Shown: positions 52,417-61,736 of the stretch, in pieces
Layout of the letters: every line of letters begins with the position of its first letter
Position numbering within the stretch: the first letter of the stretch is position 1
DNA from: Alloactinosynnema sp. L-07
GTDB lineage: Bacteria; Actinomycetota; Actinomycetes; Mycobacteriales; Pseudonocardiaceae
Direction of reading: 5' to 3'
DNA: 64,000 nt
Assembly (NCBI RefSeq): GCF_900070365.1
Contig: NZ_LN850107.1
Location: 3,224,001 to 3,288,000 of the forward strand
Program-made: the position numbers and the translations under genes
The notes under the pieces: generated by a model
What the model was told of the DNA's origin: nothing
Database searches by the model: none
The model's input: only the letters and a program-made list of their open reading frames with translations

Positions 52417-53298
52417 GTGCCGAGCAACGAGCAGCGCAGAGAGGCGGCCAAGCGCAAGCTGGAACGTCAGCTGGCGAACCGGGCCGAACGTGCGCGCAAG
52501 CGCCGGATCTTCGGTGTCGTGGGCACCGTCGCGGGCGTCGTGCTGGTGGTGGGTCTGATCTACTGGCTGGCCAACCGCAGCGGCGACGACACGATCGACC
52601 CCGCGGCCAGCACCGCCCCGACCACCGAGCCCGCGCCGGACCAGGTCGCCACCCCGGCGAACATCCCGACCGAGCTCGCCGCGGTGCCCAAGCGGCCCAC
52701 CGCGCTGCCCGCGAAGGCCACCTGCGCCTACCCGGTCGAGGAGGGCAAGCCCGCCTCGAAGCCCGCGCAGGCCCCGCCGACCGACAACGTCTCGGCCGAG
52801 GGCACCATCGCGGCCACCATCGGCATGTCCGTGGGCGACGTCAAGATCACCCTGGACCGCGCCTTGGCGCCGTGCACGGTCAACAGCTTCGTGAGCCTGG
52901 CCAAGCAGGGCTACTTCAACGACACCACCTGCCACCGCCTCACCACCGAGGGCATCCAGGTCCTGCAGTGCGGCGACCCGACCGCCAAGGGCAGCGGCGG
53001 CCCCGGCTACAGCTTCGACGACGAGGTCTTCCCGGAGATCAAGTACGGCCGCGGCATCCTGGCGATGGCGAACGCGGGCAAGAACCCGCAGACCAACAAG
53101 GGCACCAACGGCAGCCAGTTCTTCATCGTCTACGGCAACGCCGAACTGCCGCCGAACTACACCGTGTTCGGCACGGTCGAGGCCGAGAGCCTCAAGAAGA
53201 TCGACGAGATCGCCAAGACGGGCACCGTCAGCCAGGGCGCTCCCGGCGACGGCTCCCCGAAGAACCCCGTCGCGATCAAGACCGTGACGGTGGCCTGA
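52417..53298 (+). CDS. Membrane-anchored cyclophilin-type peptidyl-prolyl isomerase
   Basis: 293 residues from GTG 52417-52419 with AGGGAGGA 6 nt upstream. A basic N-terminal cytoplasmic tail (AKRKLERQLANRAERARKRR), one transmembrane helix (about residues 34-52), a Pro/Thr linker and an extracytoplasmic cyclophilin domain from about residue 125 with 'DTTCHRLTTEGIQVLQCGDP' and 'NGSQFFIVYG'. Equivalent to Rv2582 (PpiB). Paired Cys residues in the domain may form a disulfide. Confidence 0.93.
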   Translation: MPSNEQRREAAKRKLERQLANRAERARKRRIFGVVGTVAGVVLVVGLIYWLANRSGDDTIDPAASTAPTTEPAPDQVATPANIPTELAAVPKRPTALPAKATCAYPVEEGKPASKPAQAPPTDNVSAEGTIAATIGMSVGDVKITLDRALAPCTVNSFVSLAKQGYFNDTTCHRLTTEGIQVLQCGDPTAKGSGGPGYSFDDEVFPEIKYGRGILAMANAGKNPQTNKGTNGSQFFIVYGNAELPPNYTVFGTVEAESLKKIDEIAKTGTVSQGAPGDGSPKNPVAIKTVTVA

Positions 53299-53300
53299 GC

Positions 53301-54083
53301 ATGTCCCGTACCGCGCTGACCGGAGTGCTGCTGGTGGCCCTCGCAGGCTGTTCGACGGCCACCAGCGGCAACCCGGTCGGCGCGGACTCGACGGATGGCA
53401 GCACGACCACCACCGCTGCTGCCGCCAGTTCGGCTTCGGGTTCGAGTTCGGGTTCGACCAGCAAGACTTCGGCAGGCGACGGCAAGGCGTGCCGCTACGC
53501 CACCGCGACCGGCCAACCCGCACCTGATGGCCGCGACGTGGGCAAGCCCGCGGAACGAGCCAAGGACGCCCCGGCGAAGGTCACCCTGACCACGAACCTA
53601 GGCGCCGTCGGCATCACCTTGGCCACCGACACCGCGCCCTGCACCGCCCGGAGCTTCCTGCACCTGTCGTCGAAGAAGTTCTACGACGACACCCCGTGCC
53701 ACCGACTCACGTCGGCCGACAGCCTCAAGGTCCTGCAGTGCGGCGACCCGACCGGCAAGGGCATCGGCGGCCCCGGTTATACGGTCCCGGACGAGAACCC
53801 CGGCACCTTGAAGCCCTCCGGCGTCGCCGAGGCGGTGATCTACCCGCGCGGCACGGTCGCCATGGCCAACACGGGCAGGCCCAACAGCGGCGGCAGCCAG
53901 TTCTTCCTGGTCTACGCCGACTCGATGCTCCCGCCGACCTACGCCGTTTTCGGCACGATCGACGACGCCGGTCTTGCGGTTTTGGACAAGGTCGCCAACG
54001 GCGGCATCACCCCCCAGCGCGGCGAGCAGGACGGCGCCCCGACCGTCCCCGTCAAGATCCAGACCGCCAAGACCGACGGATAG
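53301..54083 (+). CDS. Lipoprotein cyclophilin-type peptidyl-prolyl isomerase
   Basis: 260 residues. Signal peptide with lipobox LALAGC-like 'LVALAGC' (Cys about residue 17), a Ser/Thr/Gly-rich linker and a cyclophilin domain ('DDTPCHRLTSADSLKVLQCG', 'NSGGSQFFLVYADS'). A diverged tandem duplicate of the preceding gene (2-nt gap), but anchored by lipid and not by a helix. Probably assists folding of exported proteins in the cell wall space. Confidence 0.92.
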   Translation: MSRTALTGVLLVALAGCSTATSGNPVGADSTDGSTTTTAAAASSASGSSSGSTSKTSAGDGKACRYATATGQPAPDGRDVGKPAERAKDAPAKVTLTTNLGAVGITLATDTAPCTARSFLHLSSKKFYDDTPCHRLTSADSLKVLQCGDPTGKGIGGPGYTVPDENPGTLKPSGVAEAVIYPRGTVAMANTGRPNSGGSQFFLVYADSMLPPTYAVFGTIDDAGLAVLDKVANGGITPQRGEQDGAPTVPVKIQTAKTDG

Positions 54084-54103
54084 CTTCCACATCGACGATC
54101 ACT

Positions 54104-54135
54104 GATGCCCGCCCCTCTGACGAGGGGCGGGCATC
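54104..54135 (+). terminator. Intrinsic-type terminator after cyclophilin pair
   Basis: A 13-bp perfect stem (GATGCCCGCCCCT and its complement) with a 6-nt loop, 20 nt after the stop. No T tract follows, as is common in high-GC actinobacteria. Confidence 0.75.
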
Positions 54136-54163
54136 GGTGATCTGTACGAATGTTCACGGCCAC

Positions 54164-54194
54164 GTGGTGGTCGGGCGCCTGACCCGACCACCAC
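54164..54194 (-). terminator. Hairpin downstream of the RHS gene
   Basis: A 12-bp stem (GTGGTGGTCGGG and its complement) with a 7-nt loop, about 165 nt after the RHS stop. Likely the RHS terminator. Between it and the stop (54195-54359) the DNA is AT-richer than the surroundings and holds a short coding-like frame (54202-54288), but no clear gene. Confidence 0.55.
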
Positions 54195-54359
54195 CGGATC
54201 GCTACTTCGGCCGTTCTTTGATCAGCTCGCTCCCATTACGGCCCAGCCACTCCAAGTTGTTCCGGATATGTAGGTTGAGGTTTCTCAATTTGCAAACTCT
54301 CCTCCCCGAACTTCCGGTACAGATCAACGCCGAACGCGATCGCTATGTCACACGGCGAG

Positions 54360-57300
54360 TCACTCGAGGTGACGAGCCGAGGGAGACTCGTCGCGCGGTC
54401 GGATGTAGCCCACGATCACATTGGGGCCGCGATTATAGATGCTGACTTCGACTTCGGATCCGTTGCCCTCGATGGTGACGACCTTTCCGTCTTCATTGAC
54501 GCCGGTCATGGCGATACCGGTGTGATCCACTTCATCACCACCATTGTTCCAGCCGAACATCACGATGTCTCCTGGCTGAATACCGTCGACACCGTCGTGC
54601 CAGGCGCCATTCTCCTTCGCCCACTCCACACCCGCTACGGTGTATTGGAATCCAGTGTCGCTCGAATCGCCCTCTTGCATGTCGGGCAGCGGTTGACCGG
54701 CCTTCCAGAAGACCCAGGAGACGAATCGCGCGCACCAGGCCGCGGCTGGAGCATTCGGCTCATACCACCGGCCGTACTTCGTGTCGCCGTCCGGCGCGCC
54801 CGCACCCTGACCGAGTTCGCCCAGAGCTGTGGCCAGCAACCATTCGGTGGGATCCTGCCGGGGCTCCCTGCCCGTTGGGTCAGTGAGCTGAATCGGGTTG
54901 TTGTGGGTGTAGGTGAAGGCGGCGAGGTTGCGGGGGTTCTGAATCCCGCCCGCGGCCGTGTAGCCGGACATGAAATCGGGGATGGCGGGGTCGGGTGATG
55001 CCCAGAGTTGCGTTCTGGGGTTGTAGTAACGGGCGCCGTGGTAGTTGAGGCCGGTTTCCTCGTCCGCTTCCTTGCCGGTGTACTTGTAGGGAGTGGGAGT
55101 GGCGCCTGCGACCTGTTCCTCGACCCAGCGTTCACCAAAGGGGAAGTATTCGAGGTGCTGAACCAGTTCGCCGCGGTCGTTGGTGACATATCCGGCGGAA
55201 CCGATGTGGTCCGCGTGGTAGTAGGACTGGTCGTTTTCGGCGGTGGCGTCGGTCTTGACGGTTTTGGTGGTAAGGCGGGCGTCGCCGATGAAGATGTGTT
55301 TGAAGCCGGTGCCGTCGCGTTCGCTGTAGGTGTTGTTCGGGTAGATCGACGTGGCGCTGCCGAGTTTGGCGACCCGGTCGCCCCTGGCGTCATACAGGTA
55401 CTTGACGGTGGCGTTCGCGCAGCCGGTCGGGTCCTGGGCGACGGCGGTGGTCGCGTGGTCTTCGTTGCAGGCCAGGCGGTTGTCTTCGTCCCAGACGTAC
55501 TGGCGGCGTTTGGCCGGGGTGATGGCGGTGTTGACGGTGTCGGTGAGGTTGCCGTTGGCGTCGTATGCCTGGGTGATCGGGCCGACCCGGTTGGGGGCGT
55601 GAGGGTGGCTTCCGCTGTAGGCGTAGTCGTAGGAGTAGGTGGTCTTGTCCTGGACATCCAGCGGGTTCGACGAGTCCTCGACGGGCTCGATCGGGCCTAG
55701 GGGCTGGCCCTGGTCGTAGGCGGCCAGAGTGAATTGGGACTCGCTGCCGACAATGGTGTGGGCCTGGACCTTCGACGTGGCGTTGTCGATCGAGTCGTAC
55801 GACATCGACAGCGTGTAGCGGTTCGACTTGGCGTCGGCGCCGACATACTCACCGCCCGCCGAGGTGAGGCGGTAGAGATCGTCGTAGCCGTAGTTCTGGG
55901 TGCTCGGGCCGCCGATTCCGCCGGACGCGGGCGCCGCGTTGGTGAGCCTGGTGATGTTGCCGACGTTGTCGCGGGTGTAGGTGATGTCCTGAAACGCGGT
56001 GCCGTCGGCCAGTTTGGACTTCAGGGTGGCGAGGTGGCGCTTGGCGGGGTCGTAGGTGTAGGTGGATCGGACTCCGTTGCCGGTTTCCTGCATCAGGCGC
56101 TGGCCGAACTTGTCGTAGTCCGTGCGAGCCAGGTACGTGTAGCTGGTTCCGGCTTTGACACCGGTCGCCGTCGAGACGAGTCCGGCGGTGTCGTAGTCGT
56201 AGGTCAGCTGTTCACCGTCGGGGTAGGTCATGTGCAGGACCCGGTTGAACGAGTCGTACGCCCAGCGGGTGGTGAACTGCTTCGCGGCCTGGTTGGGCAA
56301 GCTGACTGTGCGGGTTTCGCGGGTCAGTTCGCCGAGCGGGCCGTAGCCGCGGGTGGCGGTGCCTGCGCCGTCGCGGACCTCCGCGATGCGGTTGGCGGTG
56401 TTGTCGGTGGCACCGGGGGCTCCATAGCCGTAGGTGACGTCGTTGGCCGGGAAGGTCGGGTAGCGGACGGCGCGGAGGCGGGTGAATTCGTAGTCGAACT
56501 CGACCTGCTTCGCGGCCGTGCGGAGGTTGGGGGTGATCTTCGCGATGACGTTGCCCGCCAGGTCGAATCGGCTTTCCACGCGGCCGGTGTCGGGGTTGTC
56601 GAGCACTGTTCGGCGGCCGAGGCCGTCGTATTCGGCGCGGGTGGTGTTGTTCTGGTCGTCGACGACGGCGGTGAGTTGCTTGACCGGGTCGTGGGCGTAG
56701 CTGGTCCAGATGACCTGTTGGCCACCGGAGGGGTTGGACTCCTTGACCGCGGTGGTCAGCTCACGTACGTCGGTGTAAGTGCGGCGCTGCTTGCCATTGG
56801 CGTCCGTGACGGTCGTTTGGAACCTGGTGATGCCCGCACGGTCGGGGCCGAAGCCGTACTCCGTCTTGGAGACGGTGTCATCGGGCAACGTAGAGGTGAC
56901 CGCGCGGTCCAGGACGTCGAATGTCGTGCGGGTCGGTGCCACCGAGTCGAACGTCGGGTTGAGCGTGGTGTTGGCCGCGCCGATCGGTTCGGTGATCGGC
57001 TGGTAGGCGGCCACCACGCGCCCGAGGACGTCGACCTTGGTGCGACCGGAGACGGTCATCACCGCGGCCTGGGTGTCGCCGGGGTTGGTGGCGACGGTGG
57101 CGTCCTTCTTGACCTGCACGACGCGTTGGACGCCGTCGGTGAACGTGACGGTGTCGATGGTGTCGGTGCGCAGGCCTGCCGCTGAGCGGTCGGTGTGGCG
57201 GGTCACCGCGTATGGGACAGCGGCTTCGGGGTGGTAGTCGAAGTCGATGGTCGGTCGGCCCGTTCCGATCTCGTACGGGCTCGTGATGGTGTCGATGCGG

Positions 57301-60300
57301 CCGACCGTGTCGTAGGAGCGCAGAAGCTGCTGATTGTTCTGGTCGACGGTGCGGTCCGGAAGACCGTATTTGATGTTGTGCGTGGCCGTCGATCGGTAGC
57401 CGAGGCTATCCACAACGGACTCGACGTGCACGCCGACGACGGTGTCGTAGCCGTACTCCAGCTTGTACCGCTGACCAGCCTTGTTCGCCGGGCGGGTAAC
57501 ACTCCTGAGATTGCCGTCCGGGTGGTATTCCAGGTCCGTCACCGCGATGTCGGTCTGGGTCACGAATGCCCGGATCTGCCGGGTCTCCCCGGTCGCACAG
57601 TCCACCGTGGACTCGCGGTACCGCAGCGGGGTGTCTGTGGCGGTCGCGCGCTGGGACACGGATCTGGCCAACCCGACCAGGTTGCGGTCCCGACACGCCT
57701 GGTCGGACGTGGTGTACCCGAAGTCGGTCTGGACGTCGTCCTCGATGCCTTCATCCCCGGCGTCGAACGAACCCGTCAGGTTGCCGTACTCGTCGTAGGC
57801 CATCACCGTGTGCGTGGTCTTCGCGGGTTCCTGCGCGCCCTCATAGAACTTCTTGTCCGCGCGGGTCAACTGGGGGAACACGGTCGCGGTGGGGCTTACC
57901 GGATCAGCCGTTGTGCCAGTGGCGGTGTCGTGGAGCCGGTAGGTGTTGACCGTCTCCACGAACGGCTTCCCAGCGCCATCGGTGGTGCGGGTGCGAGTGA
58001 GCAGGCCACGGGTGTAGTAGCCGTCGGTGCGGTAGTCGTCGGTCACGGCGCGGTAGACGGCATCTCCGGCGCCGGGGTCGCGGACCTCCGAGATGACCTT
58101 GCCGAATCCGAGGAACTCGCGCTCGCCCCGGTCGTACTTGCCGTTCTCGTAGCGATATGTGGAGACCTGGTTGTCGACACCGTCGCCGGTGTGGCCGTCG
58201 AACACCGAGGTGCGGGACAGGACCCACTTCGAGTCGGGCAGGTCGTAGGTGTTGCCGGTGCGGGTGTAGTCGAGATCGATGCGCGCGCCCATCGGCCGGG
58301 AGACGGCCCGGAGCAGGTTGGTGCGGCCAGTCTTGTTGACCGCGACCAACAACTCGTTGTCGCGAGTGGACTTGACATGGTCGGCGAGGCCGTCGCCGTT
58401 GACGTCGCGCAGGATGGTTTCGGCTCGGCTGATGCCGGTGGAGGCGTTGACGCCGGGGTTGAAGACGAAGACGCCGACGGGGGTGGGCAGGCCGACGGTG
58501 AAGTAGACGCCCGCGCCGAGACTGGCGTTCTTGTCGACGGCGATGTCGGCGAAGCTGCCGCGGAAGGGAGTCGGCGCGGCGAAGGAGGTGCCGGTGTTGA
58601 TCGCGACCTTGATCGGGTTCGCGCCGTCGGTGAACACGCGGTCGGTGAGGCCGTCTCCGTTGACGTCCATCATGCTCACGTTGGTGAACGACGTTCCCAG
58701 CTCGGCGGACAGGCCGCCCGCGAAGCCGTAGCGGTCGACGTTGAATCCGAGGTTGACGCCGACATTGCGGGTGGACGCGTCGTTGATCGCTCCGGCCGCC
58801 CAGGGTTCGCGTGCGGCGAAGGAGTAGCCGAGGTTCAGCTGGGCGTCGCCGTTGCCGAACACCTTGTCCGGCAGGCCGTCGCCGTTGATGTCCATCAGTT
58901 CGAGACTGGTGTCGGACTCGCCGCCGCCGAGGCTGCCGCCGATGCCGAGAGACGGTTGGACCGAGCCGGTGGAGGCGGTATTGGCGCTGGTGCCCGCGTC
59001 GGGCGCGGCCATGCCCAGTGCGCTGGCGATGGTGGCGGACTCGCTACCGGCGGAGTACGACACGTTGCCGGAGACGTTGGCCGACTCGCGGACGTTGCCG
59101 CCGAGGGTGCCGCGCGTGGCGCCGAGCGCGCCGGTCGAGTCGGAGAACTGGATTTCCTTGGCGCCGACGACGTCCGGGAAGCGGTCACCGTTGAGGTCGA
59201 GGTAGTCGACCGAGCCCGCGGTGATCCCGCCGACCACGGTGCCACCGAACGGGCCCGCGGCGAGGGTGGCCGACACCTGGCCGGTGACACCCCGGCGCAT
59301 CACCGCGCGGTCGCCCGCCACGTCGGCGTCGGTGACGATGTCGATGGTGTCCGCGCCGAGGCGGGAACTGGTCGCCATCGCGGCGGTGATCCAGGAGGAC
59401 TCGTCCTGCGCGGCCCAGCCGCCCTTGGTCGGGTTGGGGGCGAACACCGCCAGTCGGGGCATGTTCAGTCGGGGGTTCGCGGTGAATCCCGGAACGTCGG
59501 CTTCCTTGGGCTCCTTGGGAAGCGCGTCCTTGAAGCTCTGGTCCAGCGTGAGTTCAAGCTGCTTGAGCGGTTGGGTGGCGCGGTCGCGGTTGCCCTGGTA
59601 GCCGATCACGCCCCAGCCACGGTAGGGCTGTGCGAACGCGCCCTGCGCGACGGAGCCGTGCATCGCGCTCGGCGCAGGCGTGAACGTCGGGAAGTACGAG
59701 GTCAGGTCGTAGGTGACCCCCGCCGACTGTTCGGCGATCCTGCCGAGCAGATTGGGGTCGGTCGTGGAGTGGTCGAAGAACAGCTCGTCGCCGACGGTGA
59801 CGGGCACGGTCAGGTCCAACTTCTCGCCCGGTTTGCCGTACTGGCCGTTGGTGATCTCGACGATCCGTTTGGCGAGCAGCTGCCCTTGGCGGTTCTTCAC
59901 CGTGAACGCGATCTTGCCGTTCCCGTTGATGGTGCCGAACTGCAACGCGACCTTCGGACGCACCTTCACCTGGCCGGTTTTGGTCGCCTTGTAGGACTGC
60001 TGCGGGGTGGTGAGGGTGTTCGCCGGGTACATGTCCAGGTCGTACGGCGGGGTGATCACCAGCGTGGGGTTGCCCGCGGCATCGACGAGCGACTCGACAC
60101 CCTGCGCCGCGGTGTAGTGCGCCTTCGGCGCCCAGCTCACCGCAGAAGCGTCGATCGGGGAGTCGGTCTTCAACTTCCACGACATCTTCTCGAACATGCT
60201 GACCGGAATGCTCACGTCGATCGCGGAAGTACCGGTCGACGCGGCGGGCAGGACCTTGCGGAACACCTCCGTGCCCGCGTGGACGCCGTTGCCCTTCTCG

Positions 60301-61736
60301 ATCACGACGGTCACGTCGTCCGAGGTCGCCTTGTTCTTGAGCACATCACCGGTCAGCCGCAGCGTGCCGTTCACCGGCACCGTCACCAGCGACGGCCTGC
60401 CACCGAAGGTGAAGTCGGACGACGCGCGGAACACGGTGTTCTGCAGGCCGTTCACGTCCGTGCTGGTCGGCATGTTGGTGTAGGTGATCGTCGGGTCCCA
60501 CGCCACCGTGTCGTACTTGCCGTCCAAAATGGACTGCGAGCGGAAGTAGAGGGCTTCGCCCTTCTTCACCGGAATCGACGCCACATTGGCCGGGGTGAAC
60601 GCGGTGTGGTCCTCCGGGCCGATCCGCTGCGCCCAGAGCTCGGCGTCCTTGTGCTGAATGGTGACCCGAACACCGTCGGCCTTGGTGTAGGCGGCCCGCG
60701 CCGGGGAGGGGTCCTGGGTCAGCTGCACGCGGCCGTCGACGCGGACGTTGCCGTCGAACGGCGCGACCCAGCGGCGCACCGAGTCCAGCAGCGGCGAGTT
60801 GTCCACCTGCTGGTTGAACTGTGCGGTCTGGTCGCCGACGATCTCGCCGGTCACCGCACCGCCCCCGACCGGTGCCGGAGTGCGCGCGGAGTCGGCGCTG
60901 TAGGCGGGTTGCCCATTGGCGTCCAGGTAGCCGAACAGCACGCCGCCGTTGTTCACCAGGTCGGTGATGCCGTCACCGTTGACGTCGTGGAGGAACCGGT
61001 CCGACGTGGTCGTGGTGCCCACGAAATCCAGCTGGGCCGACGTGGTCAGGACGTACGACTCGATGCCGATGGTTCCGGACAACGTGCGCTCGGTCGAGAT
61101 ACCCGGCAGGTTGGTCAGCTTGACCGGGGTGTCGCCGAACTTCGGCTCACCACCGGGCTTGGCCAGGTTGGGCCGGTAGAACACCTCGTTGTTCTTGCGG
61201 AACACCTTGTCCGGCAGGTTGTCGCCGTTCACATCGGCCAACGTCGACAGGCCGTCGGACTGGCCCGCGCTGAACCCGACCTTCAACCCGACGCTGCCCT
61301 CCTTGGTCGGCAGCCCCTGCACGTTGTAGCCGGCGAACAGATGCGCACCAAAACCGACCGACGTGTTCGCCGAGATCGCGCTGGCCTCGCCTTCGCGGAT
61401 GTTCACACCGAGGTCGTCATCGGGCACCGACCAGCCCGCGGCGTCGTTGAAGGCGTTGTAGTTGCCCGCCTGATCGCGGACATCGTCGAAGTAGTCGAAC
61501 GTGTGCGTATTGAAGACCTGGTTGTCCTCGCCGAACTGCGACACCGACGCCAGCAGCGTCTTCGCGTACGCGCCGGTGCGGTAGTTCAGCTCGTACGCGC
61601 GGATCAGCTGGTCATCGAGCTTGACCTCGACCCGCCGCAGCAGGTCGGCGGTGACCTTCTTGAACCCGTTCCTGGCGTCGATCTGCACGTCGCCGCGTCG
61701 GGCCTCGCCGCGCTCACGGTCGCGGATGAACGTCAC
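54360..61736 (-). CDS. FG-GAP/RHS-repeat toxin with C-terminal CHAP domain (larger, 3' part of a frameshifted gene)
   Basis: About 2458 residues. In order: TcB-like middle region with FG-GAP/VCBS calcium loops (DVNGDNLPD, DVNGDGITD, DLNGDRFPD, DINGDGLPD, DVNGDGLTD, DVNGDGLAD, encoded around 61220, 60975, 59190, 58880, 58655 and 58400); YD/RHS repeats (about 55000-57400, e.g. 'YDGLGRRTVLDNPDTG'); the conserved RHS core end 'GLNYHGARYYNPRTQLWASP' and 'LTDPTGRE'. The tip is CHAP: nucleophile Cys in 'AAWCARFVSWVFW' (codon 54732-54734), His in 'EVDHTGIAM'. CHAP enzymes cleave peptidoglycan. The RHS shell probably encloses the tip. The first in-frame GTG (61734-61736) overlaps the stop of the 5' part; originally one gene. 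Confidence 0.88.
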   Translation of the reverse strand: MTFIRDRERGEARRGDVQIDARNGFKKVTADLLRRVEVKLDDQLIRAYELNYRTGAYAKTLLASVSQFGEDNQVFNTHTFDYFDDVRDQAGNYNAFNDAAGWSVPDDDLGVNIREGEASAISANTSVGFGAHLFAGYNVQGLPTKEGSVGLKVGFSAGQSDGLSTLADVNGDNLPDKVFRKNNEVFYRPNLAKPGGEPKFGDTPVKLTNLPGISTERTLSGTIGIESYVLTTSAQLDFVGTTTTSDRFLHDVNGDGITDLVNNGGVLFGYLDANGQPAYSADSARTPAPVGGGAVTGEIVGDQTAQFNQQVDNSPLLDSVRRWVAPFDGNVRVDGRVQLTQDPSPARAAYTKADGVRVTIQHKDAELWAQRIGPEDHTAFTPANVASIPVKKGEALYFRSQSILDGKYDTVAWDPTITYTNMPTSTDVNGLQNTVFRASSDFTFGGRPSLVTVPVNGTLRLTGDVLKNKATSDDVTVVIEKGNGVHAGTEVFRKVLPAASTGTSAIDVSIPVSMFEKMSWKLKTDSPIDASAVSWAPKAHYTAAQGVESLVDAAGNPTLVITPPYDLDMYPANTLTTPQQSYKATKTGQVKVRPKVALQFGTINGNGKIAFTVKNRQGQLLAKRIVEITNGQYGKPGEKLDLTVPVTVGDELFFDHSTTDPNLLGRIAEQSAGVTYDLTSYFPTFTPAPSAMHGSVAQGAFAQPYRGWGVIGYQGNRDRATQPLKQLELTLDQSFKDALPKEPKEADVPGFTANPRLNMPRLAVFAPNPTKGGWAAQDESSWITAAMATSSRLGADTIDIVTDADVAGDRAVMRRGVTGQVSATLAAGPFGGTVVGGITAGSVDYLDLNGDRFPDVVGAKEIQFSDSTGALGATRGTLGGNVRESANVSGNVSYSAGSESATIASALGMAAPDAGTSANTASTGSVQPSLGIGGSLGGGESDTSLELMDINGDGLPDKVFGNGDAQLNLGYSFAAREPWAAGAINDASTRNVGVNLGFNVDRYGFAGGLSAELGTSFTNVSMMDVNGDGLTDRVFTDGANPIKVAINTGTSFAAPTPFRGSFADIAVDKNASLGAGVYFTVGLPTPVGVFVFNPGVNASTGISRAETILRDVNGDGLADHVKSTRDNELLVAVNKTGRTNLLRAVSRPMGARIDLDYTRTGNTYDLPDSKWVLSRTSVFDGHTGDGVDNQVSTYRYENGKYDRGEREFLGFGKVISEVRDPGAGDAVYRAVTDDYRTDGYYTRGLLTRTRTTDGAGKPFVETVNTYRLHDTATGTTADPVSPTATVFPQLTRADKKFYEGAQEPAKTTHTVMAYDEYGNLTGSFDAGDEGIEDDVQTDFGYTTSDQACRDRNLVGLARSVSQRATATDTPLRYRESTVDCATGETRQIRAFVTQTDIAVTDLEYHPDGNLRSVTRPANKAGQRYKLEYGYDTVVGVHVESVVDSLGYRSTATHNIKYGLPDRTVDQNNQQLLRSYDTVGRIDTITSPYEIGTGRPTIDFDYHPEAAVPYAVTRHTDRSAAGLRTDTIDTVTFTDGVQRVVQVKKDATVATNPGDTQAAVMTVSGRTKVDVLGRVVAAYQPITEPIGAANTTLNPTFDSVAPTRTTFDVLDRAVTSTLPDDTVSKTEYGFGPDRAGITRFQTTVTDANGKQRRTYTDVRELTTAVKESNPSGGQQVIWTSYAHDPVKQLTAVVDDQNNTTRAEYDGLGRRTVLDNPDTGRVESRFDLAGNVIAKITPNLRTAAKQVEFDYEFTRLRAVRYPTFPANDVTYGYGAPGATDNTANRIAEVRDGAGTATRGYGPLGELTRETRTVSLPNQAAKQFTTRWAYDSFNRVLHMTYPDGEQLTYDYDTAGLVSTATGVKAGTSYTYLARTDYDKFGQRLMQETGNGVRSTYTYDPAKRHLATLKSKLADGTAFQDITYTRDNVGNITRLTNAAPASGGIGGPSTQNYGYDDLYRLTSAGGEYVGADAKSNRYTLSMSYDSIDNATSKVQAHTIVGSESQFTLAAYDQGQPLGPIEPVEDSSNPLDVQDKTTYSYDYAYSGSHPHAPNRVGPITQAYDANGNLTDTVNTAITPAKRRQYVWDEDNRLACNEDHATTAVAQDPTGCANATVKYLYDARGDRVAKLGSATSIYPNNTYSERDGTGFKHIFIGDARLTTKTVKTDATAENDQSYYHADHIGSAGYVTNDRGELVQHLEYFPFGERWVEEQVAGATPTPYKYTGKEADEETGLNYHGARYYNPRTQLWASPDPAIPDFMSGYTAAGGIQNPRNLAAFTYTHNNPIQLTDPTGREPRQDPTEWLLATALGELGQGAGAPDGDTKYGRWYEPNAPAAAWCARFVSWVFWKAGQPLPDMQEGDSSDTGFQYTVAGVEWAKENGAWHDGVDGIQPGDIVMFGWNNGGDEVDHTGIAMTGVNEDGKVVTIEGNGSEVEVSIYNRGPNVIVGYIRPRDESPSARHLE

